From an uncultured Actinomycetes bacterium (GTDB lineage: Bacteria; Actinomycetota; Actinomycetes; Nanopelagicales; Nanopelagicaceae), in assembly GCA_903916775.1 (NCBI GenBank), contig CAIWXY010000048.1:1-9606 (forward strand): 9,606 bases of DNA. The letters are read 5' to 3'. Of the stretch, positions 1 to 5,834 are shown piece after piece. How positions within the stretch are numbered: position 1 is the stretch's first letter; each line of letters begins with the position of its first letter. The notes below the pieces were generated by a model. It was given only the letters and a program-made list of their open reading frames with translations, was not told the origin of the DNA and searched no databases. Made by a program: the position numbers and the translations under genes.

Positions 1-278
1 CACTCAATATTGGCAATGGCGAGCAGAGATTCAATGCGGAGATAGTCGTAGCTAATGGCGGAGGCGAAATCGTTGATAACGAGCACTTTACCTCCCAACT
101 CGTCATTGATTCTGTGGGTACGTGGTTTGAGCGATCTGATGTTTATCGCCGCAGTGGTAGGACGATGAATTTTCCGCTTGATGGAGCCATGAGAATTGGT
201 GTCAAAGCCTTGGCACAATTGCGGATTATCGAACGTAATCGCGATGCAGCGCGGGTTCGAAAGGGTCGCCGTGGATAA
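1..278 (+). CDS. murG: MurG, 3' end only (UDP-GlcNAc:lipid I GlcNAc transferase)
   Basis: The window opens inside a reading frame whose first whole codon is at base 3 and whose TAA stop is 276-278, leaving about 91 residues. It begins LNIGNGEQRFNAEIVVANGG, which matches the acceptor/donor-binding segment of MurG (family pattern GxxEQxxNA, followed by an Ala/Gly-rich strand). MurG is a peripheral inner-leaflet GT28 glycosyltransferase that adds GlcNAc to lipid I to make lipid II. The tail ends in a basic helix (ERNRDAARVRKGRRG), plausible for a membrane-associated protein. Its stop overlaps the murC start by 8 bases, so the two are translationally coupled. The N-terminal domain lies outside the window. 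The assignment rests on the GNGEQ motif and on position directly before murC. Confidence 0.88.
   Translation, partial: LNIGNGEQRFNAEIVVANGGGEIVDNEHFTSQLVIDSVGTWFERSDVYRRSGRTMNFPLDGAMRIGVKALAQLRIIERNRDAARVRKGRRG
259..265 (+). promoter_or_regulatory. Ribosome binding site that sets the murC start
   Basis: GAAAGGG lies 5 bases before GTG 271-273. This site, together with family alignment, selects the GTG over the in-frame ATGs at 196 and 244. Those would add 25 or 9 residues that do not look like MurC and would lie deep inside murG. Confidence 0.6.
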
Positions 279-1659
279 GAGAGAGCTTAAAGGGCGGCGT
301 ATTCACTTTGTCGGCATAGGCGGTTCGGGCATGAGCGGAATCGCCCGCATCATGTTGGCCGAAGGTGCTCTTGTAAGTGGTTCAGATATCAAGGAGAGTG
401 GTGCTACTTCTTCACTCGCTGACTTGGGTGCAAAGATCTTTATCGGCCATGATGCTTCCCACGTGCAAGGGGTTGATCTGGTTGTAGCGTCCGGTGCGAT
501 TACGGAGAAAAATCCAGAGGTTATCTCTGCACATGAAAAGGGAATTCCTATCATTGTTCGAGCAGAAGCCCTGGCGCTGTTGATGTCTGGCCTCAGGTCA
601 ATTGCGGTCGCGGGAACACACGGAAAAACAACAACGACGTCCATGCTAACTGTGGCCCTGCAAAGCGCGGGGGAGGATCCTTCCTTTTCCATCGGAGGAA
701 TGATCAATAGTTCCGGTGTGAATGCGCACCGAGGTAGTGGAGATATCTTTGTCGCTGAGGCCGATGAATCAGATGGTTCATTTACGGTGTATCACCCACT
801 TGGTGCGATAATTACAAATATCGAACTCGATCATGTCGACCACTTCGCAACACTTGATGAGGTGCACCGCGTCTTCCTTGAATTTGTCGCGACGATTCAA
901 AGCGGTGGATTTTTGGTGGCATGTGCAGATGATTGTGGAGTGAAAGAACTTCTTACCCGTATTGAGCGAAGCGACATCACGATCTATACCTATGGCGAGG
1001 GTGAGGCGGACTTCCATATTTCTCGGATACATATGGAGCCAGGCAAGAGCTTTGCTCGCGTGACAAAGACGGGGAAGGTGTTGCCCGAACTTACGCTTTC
1101 GATTCCTGGCAAACACAATATTTTGAACGCAGTTGCAGCTTTAGCAGCTGGCATGGCGTTCGGCGTTGATGCTGCTGAGATGATTGCAGGACTTGAACGT
1201 TACACCGGCTCGCGTCGACGTTTCGAGCACAAGGGTCTTGTGAACGGCGTAGAGGTTATAGACGACTACGGCCATCACCCAACTGAAATTTGTGTGGTGC
1301 TTGAAACTGCCCGTAGATATATAGGCGCCGGTCGAATTTTGGTGCTCTTCCAGCCACATCGCTTCTCTCGAACTCAAGCGTTTGCCGACCAATTTGCGCG
1401 CGCTCTCGATAGTGCAGATCGTGCCTATGTGCTTGAGATTTATCCTGCAAGTGAAGCGCCAATTCCTGGGGTCAGTTCGCTTCTCATTACACGCCAGATG
1501 GATCCGCTCACCGTTGTGTATGAACCATCTATGGTGAGTGCTGTGAGCTCTGTAGTGGCAGAGAGTCGGCCTGGAGATTTAATAATTACCCTCGGCGCAG
1601 GTGATGTCAGTGCCTTGGCTCCAGTGATTGTGCAGGCCCTTGAAGAAAAAAATTCGTAA
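271..1659 (+). CDS. murC: UDP-N-acetylmuramate--L-alanine ligase
   Basis: MurC is the cytoplasmic ATP-dependent ligase that joins L-Ala to UDP-MurNAc, the first step of stem peptide building. With the GTG start it has 462 residues, normal for the family. The N-terminal UDP-binding Rossmann domain shows GIGGSGMSG at 15-23. The central ATPase domain has AGTHGKTTTT (about 114-123), EADESDGSF (163-171, Mg-binding acidic residues) and NIELDHVDHF (183-192). PGKHNILNAVAALA lies at 279-292. The C-terminal domain has DDYGHHPTE (331-339) and LFQPHRFSRT (about 359-368). All diagnostic motifs are intact. The gene overlaps murG by 8 bases upstream and ftsQ by 20 (or 32) downstream, so the three are probably co-transcribed. 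murB is not between murC and ftsQ, which is the usual arrangement in many actinobacteria. Confidence 0.97.
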   Translation: MDKRELKGRRIHFVGIGGSGMSGIARIMLAEGALVSGSDIKESGATSSLADLGAKIFIGHDASHVQGVDLVVASGAITEKNPEVISAHEKGIPIIVRAEALALLMSGLRSIAVAGTHGKTTTTSMLTVALQSAGEDPSFSIGGMINSSGVNAHRGSGDIFVAEADESDGSFTVYHPLGAIITNIELDHVDHFATLDEVHRVFLEFVATIQSGGFLVACADDCGVKELLTRIERSDITIYTYGEGEADFHISRIHMEPGKSFARVTKTGKVLPELTLSIPGKHNILNAVAALAAGMAFGVDAAEMIAGLERYTGSRRRFEHKGLVNGVEVIDDYGHHPTEICVVLETARRYIGAGRILVLFQPHRFSRTQAFADQFARALDSADRAYVLEIYPASEAPIPGVSSLLITRQMDPLTVVYEPSMVSAVSSVVAESRPGDLIITLGAGDVSALAPVIVQALEEKNS

Positions 1660-2359
1660 ACCCCGCAAACTCAGAAAATTCCGCAGCCTGCCCGGAATAG
1701 CGCTGAGTCTGATACTTGTTTCACTAGCCTCATACTCCCTTGGCTGGTCCCACCTGCTTGCAGTTAAATCGATTGTCATCAACGCGGGAGACGAACAAAG
1801 CCTGATCGCGAGTGCGCTAATTCCACGCGACGTGAATGTTGGGCAGCCTATGGCACGAATTAATATTGCCCACATCAATCGAGACCTGAATAATTTTTCT
1901 TGGATTGCACAATCTCATATCTCAAGAAACTGGCTCTCTCATAAAGTCTCAATTGACATCACATCTCGCAAACCGGTGGCTTCCTTTGCTGGCGCTGATG
2001 GAAGCACTCACTACCTCGATATAAACGGAATTGATTTCCAGCTTCCCACAGTCCCATCCGGAATTCCTGCAATTACATTCAGCCAATCCAATCGAGCTTC
2101 CGAGGAGATGGCGGCACTATTGGTGGAGCAACTTCCACCCGATCTCATTTCCGGAATGAGCTCCCTGTCGATTTCAGATGCAGCGCGCGCGGTTATGGTC
2201 ACGACCGTCTCTGGGCATGCAAACCTGACAATCCTCTGGGGTGATGCCAGCCAAGTTCCACTTAAAGTCAACGTTCTACGCCATTTATTGGCTCTGCCCG
2301 AAAATAAGAAAATTGTGAAGGTAGATCTTTCAACACCACTAGCGCCACTGGTGAAGTAA
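1640..2359 (+). CDS. ftsQ: Cell division protein FtsQ
   Basis: FtsQ is a bitopic membrane protein that links FtsL/FtsB to the rest of the divisome. The product starts with a very basic cytoplasmic tail (MKKKIRKPRKLRKFR), then one membrane segment at about 17-36, then an extracytoplasmic POTRA-type region opening with LLAVKSIVI and a beta domain containing DITSRKPVASF and the YLDINGIDF segment typical of the family. With the TTG at 1640 it has 239 residues, on the short side but complete. An in-frame TGA at 1625-1627 limits the start to TTG 1628 or TTG 1640; no ATG or GTG is available near the N-terminus. Neither TTG has a good Shine-Dalgarno (only AGG at 1634-1636), so translation probably depends on coupling with murC, which it overlaps. 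FtsQ sequences diverge fast, so the call rests on topology, the POTRA-like pattern and position between murC and ftsZ. Confidence 0.9.
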   Translation: MKKKIRKPRKLRKFRSLPGIALSLILVSLASYSLGWSHLLAVKSIVINAGDEQSLIASALIPRDVNVGQPMARINIAHINRDLNNFSWIAQSHISRNWLSHKVSIDITSRKPVASFAGADGSTHYLDINGIDFQLPTVPSGIPAITFSQSNRASEEMAALLVEQLPPDLISGMSSLSISDAARAVMVTTVSGHANLTILWGDASQVPLKVNVLRHLLALPENKKIVKVDLSTPLAPLVK

Positions 2360-2392
2360 AACTCTCGATACTTGCTTGAGGTATTGCAACGA

Positions 2393-2419
2393 CCAATCAT
2401 CGTGTCGGTCATTGATTGG
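2393..2419. repeat. Inverted repeat upstream of ftsZ
   Basis: CCAATCA (2393-2399) and TGATTGG (2413-2419) are perfect 7-base inverted arms around a 13-base spacer. The right arm overlaps the candidate -35 box of the ftsZ promoter, so it could be an operator for a dimeric regulator. It is too AT-rich in its arms and lacks a T-run, so it is not a good terminator for ftsQ. A 7-base match could arise by chance. Confidence 0.3.
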
Positions 2420-2440
2420 GTGCGTGCGTAGTCCTACTTT
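2412..2440 (+). promoter_or_regulatory. Candidate promoter for ftsZ and downstream genes
   Basis: TTGATT (2412-2417) and TACTTT (2435-2440) are separated by 17 bases. They resemble -35 (TTGACA, four of six bases) and -10 (TATAAT, three of six, including the key A2 and T6). The site lies in the only sizeable gap (147 bases) of the + strand cluster, just where actinobacteria often have dedicated ftsZ promoters. This is a consensus match only; no start site is known. Confidence 0.35.
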
Positions 2441-2491
2441 TACGCATCAGAATTAACCGTGCCCAAACTCTCAAGTAGAGAATTAGGGTCC

Positions 2492-2497
2492 AAGGAG
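2492..2497 (+). promoter_or_regulatory. Strong ribosome binding site that sets the ftsZ start
   Basis: AAGGAG sits 9 bases before GTG 2507-2509. It is the strongest Shine-Dalgarno in the + strand genes and fixes the start at MATPQNYLAV rather than the GTG at 2459, which would add 16 unconserved residues. Confidence 0.75.
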
Positions 2498-2506
2498 AGG
2501 CAGACC

Positions 2507-3661
2507 GTGGCAACACCGCAAAATTATTTGGCTGTCATCAAAGTAGTAGGCATTGGTGGCGGAGGAGTTAATGCCGTCAATCGCATGATTGAAGCCGGAC
2601 TCAAAGGTGTTGAATTCATTGCGATTAATACCGATGCACAACAACTCATCATGAGTGATGCAGATGTGAAACTCGATATTGGTCGTCAATCTACGCGTGG
2701 CCTCGGCGCAGGTGCGGCACCAGAAGTTGGACGTCAAGCTGCACTTGATCATGCTGAAGAAATTGAAGAGGTGCTACGTGGCGCCGATATGGTCTTTGTT
2801 ACTGCAGGTGAAGGCGGCGGAACCGGTACTGGTGGAGCCCCTGTTGTTGCGAAAATTGCAAAAGATCTTGGAGCGCTCACTGTCGGTGTTGTCACCAAGC
2901 CGTTCTCTTTCGAAGCAAAACATCGCACAACTCAAGCAGTCGATGGAATCGAAAAACTTCGTAGTGAAGTAGATACTCTCATCGTTATCCCTAACGATCG
3001 CCTCCTAGCAATCTCTGATCGCTCCATCACTGCGGTAGAAGCTTTTCGAAGTGCAGATCAAGTTCTTCTCTCTGGAGTTCAGGGCATTACAGATTTGATT
3101 ACAACTCCAGGATTGATCAACCTCGACTTTGCAGATGTGAAGAGCGTCATGGCTGGAGCGGGTTCTGCTCTTATGGGAATTGGATCAGCTCGTGGCGAGG
3201 CTCGTGCAACGCGCGCCGCAGAGCTGGCTATCGCTAGCCCTCTGCTTGAAGCATCCATTGATGGTGCTCGAGGAGTGCTGCTCTCAATCGCTGGTGGATC
3301 TGATCTTGGTCTCTTCGAACTGAGTGAAGCTGCTGAGTTGGTTGCAAAGTCAGCGCACCCAGATGCGAATATTATTTTCGGAACCGTCATCGATGATGCA
3401 CTCGGTGATGAAGTTCGAATTACTGTCATTGCAGCGGGCTTCGATGGCGGAGAGCCAACAAAGGTTTCAATGCCACAGATCGATGCGGCAGCTCTCTCTG
3501 GACAAGCAGATCCAATTGCTGCCAACGATCCGATCGCGGTAGCAATGGACCGCCGCAACGTCGAAGATACCCAGGAATTTACAATCCCACCTCGTCGCCT
3601 TATTACCTTTGAGGAGAGCGTTAACGAGGATGAGATTGATGTTCCTGATTTCATGAAGTAG
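2507..3661 (+). CDS. ftsZ: Cell division GTPase FtsZ
   Basis: FtsZ is the tubulin-like GTPase that polymerises into the cytoplasmic Z ring. From the GTG start it has 384 residues. The N-terminus MATPQNYLAVIKVVGIGGGG is characteristic of actinobacterial FtsZ. The GTP-binding half shows NTDAQ (41-45) and the tubulin signature GGGTGTGG (103-110). The catalytic T7 loop is NLDFADV (205-211), which completes the active site of the neighbouring subunit. The core ends near residue 314 (VIAAGFDGG). A fairly short linker of about 60 residues follows, and then the conserved C-terminal peptide ending DVPDFMK (378-384), the docking site for SepF and FtsW-type partners. SepF is encoded three genes downstream. 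There is a separate leader with a candidate promoter and a strong ribosome binding site, fitting a protein needed in large amounts. All key motifs are intact. Confidence 0.98.
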   Translation: MATPQNYLAVIKVVGIGGGGVNAVNRMIEAGLKGVEFIAINTDAQQLIMSDADVKLDIGRQSTRGLGAGAAPEVGRQAALDHAEEIEEVLRGADMVFVTAGEGGGTGTGGAPVVAKIAKDLGALTVGVVTKPFSFEAKHRTTQAVDGIEKLRSEVDTLIVIPNDRLLAISDRSITAVEAFRSADQVLLSGVQGITDLITTPGLINLDFADVKSVMAGAGSALMGIGSARGEARATRAAELAIASPLLEASIDGARGVLLSIAGGSDLGLFELSEAAELVAKSAHPDANIIFGTVIDDALGDEVRITVIAAGFDGGEPTKVSMPQIDAAALSGQADPIAANDPIAVAMDRRNVEDTQEFTIPPRRLITFEESVNEDEIDVPDFMK

Positions 3662-3672
3662 ACAGTTCGGTC

Positions 3673-4281
3673 GTGGCGCACACACTCTTCACCTCTGTTG
3701 CAAGTGGGGATATGAAGAATCTGCAGCGCAGAGAAGAACTTCGGGGACTAGCATCTCTCTCCGATATTGCATTCATGAATCAGAGTCATAGCAACACGGT
3801 TGCCCAGGTGAGCGATGCCTCCAAGGTCGTCGATGCAGATGCGCTGGTAACTACCTCAAGGGGTTTAGGAATAGCTGTCATTGCAGCTGATTGCCTCCCC
3901 ATACTTCTTTCTAGCCCCCAAGCGGTTGCGGCTGTGCATGCCGGACGAGTGGGCGTGGGTAACGGAATCATCGATCGTACAGTTGCGTTGATGCAATCTC
4001 TCGGTGCGCGAGAGGTAACTGCCATCGTTGGTCCAGCCATTTGTGCAGACTGTTATGAGGTGAGTCCGCAGATGTATCAGGAATTTGTTGCAGAAAATCC
4101 CGAGGCTGCAACTTCAGCAGAAAAACATGCGTTGGATTTGAAGAGATCAGCCAGAGTCCAGCTTGAAAAGTTGGGGGTTGTGACGCGTGATGTTGGTATC
4201 TGCACTTTGGAAAACCATGACTACTTCTCTTTTCGCCGCGATCACACACCCGAGCGATTGGCAGGAGTGATCGCGCTATGA
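3673..4281 (+). CDS. pgeF: Purine nucleoside phosphorylase-like / muropeptide-editing protein PgeF (YfiH, YlmD family)
   Basis: This is a member of the YfiH/laccase-domain family. The E. coli homologue is reported to remove mis-incorporated L-Ser from UDP-MurNAc-L-Ser; other family members act as purine nucleoside phosphorylases, so substrate range is uncertain. The expected metal/active-site set is present: His39 in NQSHSNTV, Cys74 in AADC and His89 in VHAGR, with the family spacing. GPAICADCYEV and the C-terminal CTLENHDYFSFRRDH are also typical. At 202 residues it is about 40 shorter than many homologues; the usual N-terminal stretch with an SLNLG-like motif is missing. GTG 3673 is the first possible start after an in-frame TGA at 3646, so no longer form with a standard start exists. 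The gap to ftsZ is 11 bases with no clear Shine-Dalgarno, and the stop overlaps yggS by ATGA. Confidence 0.9.
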   Translation: MAHTLFTSVASGDMKNLQRREELRGLASLSDIAFMNQSHSNTVAQVSDASKVVDADALVTTSRGLGIAVIAADCLPILLSSPQAVAAVHAGRVGVGNGIIDRTVALMQSLGAREVTAIVGPAICADCYEVSPQMYQEFVAENPEAATSAEKHALDLKRSARVQLEKLGVVTRDVGICTLENHDYFSFRRDHTPERLAGVIAL

Positions 4282-4976
4282 GATCGGAATCTGCGATAAC
4301 CCGGCTTGAGGAAATATCGTCAAATTTGGCCCAAGTGAATGAACGTATTGGCATAGCCCTCAAAGTAGCTAATCGACAGGCAGAGTCACTTACCCTGATA
4401 GCAGTGACGAAAACATTTCCAACTAGCGATGCAGCCATCTTGTATGAACTAGGACTTCGAAACTTTGGTGAAAATAGAGACGAAGAAGGTGCACGAAAAT
4501 CGCAGGAGTTGGGAGGCGAAATAATCTGGCATTTTCAGGGCCAGGTGCAGAGTCGCAAAATCCCTTCAATCTCGCACTGGGCTCGCTACGTTCACTCGCT
4601 CGATGAGCTCTCTCATGCTTCTAAATTTCTTCAACAACCCAACCTTCCAGAGTTCTTCATCCAGGTGAATCTGGAAGAAGATCGTCCAGATAGAGGCGGG
4701 GTACGTGCGGGGGAGCTAGATAGATTTATCGGCGATCTCCCTGAGGAAATTTATGCGCGAGCAGTGGGGTTGATGGCAGTCGCACCCATTGATCAAGAAG
4801 CCGATATGGCCTTTGGGGCTATGGCAACGTTGAGTGCGCGAGTGCGGGCTAACCATCCAGGAATCTCGGGACTCTCGATCGGTATGAGTGGTGATTTTGA
4901 GAGTGCGATTATTCACGGTGCGACACATATTCGAATAGGTAGCTCAATCCTCGGATCTCGCAAAGCTCTGACCTAA
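4278..4976 (+). CDS. yggS: PLP-binding homeostasis protein YggS/PROSC (YlmE)
   Basis: This is a single-domain fold-type III PLP protein that keeps pyridoxal 5'-phosphate and amino-acid pools in balance and has no well-defined catalytic reaction. At 232 residues it has normal length. The PLP lysine is Lys45 in LIAVTKTF. Further family motifs are FGENRDEE, WHFQGQVQSRK (usually HFIGxLQxNK), IQVNLEED, GLMAVAP, LSIGMSGDFESAI and the phosphate-binding HIRIGSSILGSR at the C-terminus. It starts with an ATG that overlaps the pgeF stop (ATGA), and AGGAG at 4263-4267 lies 10 bases upstream, so start and coupling are well supported. The Arg-Lys in place of Asn-Lys after the HFxGQxQ motif is a small deviation. 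Location between pgeF and sepF is the conserved ylmD-ylmE-sepF order of Gram-positive bacteria. Confidence 0.95.
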   Translation: MRSESAITRLEEISSNLAQVNERIGIALKVANRQAESLTLIAVTKTFPTSDAAILYELGLRNFGENRDEEGARKSQELGGEIIWHFQGQVQSRKIPSISHWARYVHSLDELSHASKFLQQPNLPEFFIQVNLEEDRPDRGGVRAGELDRFIGDLPEEIYARAVGLMAVAPIDQEADMAFGAMATLSARVRANHPGISGLSIGMSGDFESAIIHGATHIRIGSSILGSRKALT

Positions 4977-4985
4977 ACTTTCCGC

Positions 4986-5507
4986 ATGGCTAACGTATTT
5001 AAAAAAGCAGCAAACTATCTCGGACTTGTTGATCAGGACGAGGAGCTAGAACTTGCCGTGCCGGTGGAAGAACCACGCCGCAATGTTCGCGCAGTTCCAC
5101 ATGCGCAGGTAGCAACTCCCGTTCGTCCAACATTCACGGCTGCTGCTCCTGTAGCCGCACGTCCTGCTTCCGTGGCCCCGACTGCACCGGTAGCTGCTCC
5201 AGCCGCGCATCAAGAAGTATTGCCAATCATGGATCAGATCTTCACAATCCATCCACGTTTTTATAACGAGGCTCGTAGCGTTGGCGAGCGTTATCGCGAA
5301 GGTCAGCCAGTCCTCATGAATCTCACTGACATGGATGAATCAGAGCGCAAGCGTCTTGTTGATTTCGCTTCGGGTCTTGTCTTTGGACATCACGGCAGCA
5401 TCGAGCGCGTCACTAACAAAGTCTTTTTACTCACCCCACCAAATGTTCGTGTCAGCACCGACACCAAGACTGCAGTGGCTGAAGCATCATTTTTCAACCA
5501 GAGCTGA
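4986..5507 (+). CDS. sepF: Cell division protein SepF
   Basis: SepF binds the FtsZ C-terminal peptide and tethers Z-ring filaments to the membrane; it is the main FtsZ anchor in actinobacteria, which lack FtsA. The 173-residue product has three parts: a short amphipathic N-terminal helix (MANVFKKAANYLGL, membrane insertion), a variable acidic then Pro/Ala-rich linker (about 18-78), and the conserved globular domain (about 82-160) with IHPRFYNEARSVG, VLMNLTDMD, KRLVDFASGLVFG and KVFLLTPPNV. The start matches the family N-terminus. It lies 9 bases after yggS but has no recognisable Shine-Dalgarno, so translation probably relies on coupling. A small hairpin separates it from yggT. Length and motifs are normal. 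Confidence 0.97.
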   Translation: MANVFKKAANYLGLVDQDEELELAVPVEEPRRNVRAVPHAQVATPVRPTFTAAAPVAARPASVAPTAPVAAPAAHQEVLPIMDQIFTIHPRFYNEARSVGERYREGQPVLMNLTDMDESERKRLVDFASGLVFGHHGSIERVTNKVFLLTPPNVRVSTDTKTAVAEASFFNQS

Positions 5508-5510
5508 GAC

Positions 5511-5534
5511 GCCCGCTAGTTATTAGCTTTGGGC
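5511..5534 (+). other. Small hairpin between sepF and yggT
   Basis: GCCCGCTA (5511-5518) pairs with TAGC (5524-5527) and, after a TTT bulge, GGGC (5531-5534), around a 5-base loop GTTAT. It fills most of the 34-base gap and ends 7 bases before the yggT ATG. It has no following T-run, so it is not a clear terminator; it may be an mRNA processing or stability element, or chance. Confidence 0.35.
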
Positions 5535-5541
5535 TTATTCA

Positions 5542-5820
5542 ATGATTATCAGAAGTCTTGTCGTATGGGTGCTGCAGATTTTCCTGCTCGCCCTATTTGC
5601 TCGAGTTATTTTTGATTACATTCGAATGTTTACTCCGCAATGGCGTCCGCGTGGAATAGTTCTTGCCTTAGCGGAGCTAGTTTACGGAATGACAGATCCG
5701 GTGATGAAATTTGTGCGACGTTTTATTCCAACACTTCGCATCGGGCCCGTCGCCCTCGACATCTCATTTATCTTAATTTTTATTGGCGTACAGTTTCTTA
5801 TCTCACTCGTACGCCAATAG
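5542..5820 (+). CDS. yggT: YggT family membrane protein (YlmG-like)
   Basis: This is a 92-residue integral membrane protein of the YggT/YlmG family, whose exact role is unclear; homologues are linked to osmotic tolerance in E. coli and, by conserved position next to sepF, to envelope or division functions. Two hydrophobic segments are visible: about residues 4-22 (SLVVWVLQIFLLALFARVIF) and about 68-90 (VALDISFILIFIGVQFLISL). Between them are the family signature LVYGMTDPVMKFVRRFIP and the following RIGPVALDIS segment. The ATG at 5542 has no good Shine-Dalgarno. The 3' end is unusual: the last codons and the TAG stop form the right arm of a perfect 11-bp inverted repeat (5781-5819). The next gene, ileS, is convergent with a 14-base gap. 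divIVA, often found here, is absent. Confidence 0.93.
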   Translation: MIIRSLVVWVLQIFLLALFARVIFDYIRMFTPQWRPRGIVLALAELVYGMTDPVMKFVRRFIPTLRIGPVALDISFILIFIGVQFLISLVRQ

Positions 5821-5834
5821 TTTATTGAGTTTTC
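5781..5834 (+). terminator. Hairpin terminator overlapping the yggT 3' end and stop codon
   Basis: TATTGGCGTAC (5781-5791) and GTACGCCAATA (5809-5819) are perfect 11-base inverted arms with a 17-base loop. The right arm includes the first two bases of the yggT stop codon. It is followed by GTTTATTGAGTTTTC, a broken T-rich tract. This fits an intrinsic terminator for the ftsZ-yggT transcript placed where ileS converges. On the - strand the hairpin is followed by A-rich sequence, so it is a weaker candidate for ileS. The loop is longer than usual and the T-run is imperfect. Confidence 0.6.

Noticed and set aside
196..270. N-terminal extension of MurC from the ATG at 196
   Set aside because: The extra residues are unlike MurC and the frame there overlaps the conserved end of murG; GTG 271 has a good ribosome site.
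303..707. - strand open frame of 134 codons opposite murC
   Set aside because: No domain pattern or ribosome site; the + strand frame carries all MurC motifs.
2393..2419. Inverted repeat as a terminator for ftsQ
   Set aside because: The stem is only 7 bp and AT-rich, the loop is 13 bases and no T-run follows; operator or chance is likelier.
3079..3681. - strand open frame of 200 codons opposite ftsZ
   Set aside because: It is Ser/Arg/Ala/Pro-rich with no recognisable motif and lies fully under the strongly conserved ftsZ; a codon-bias shadow.
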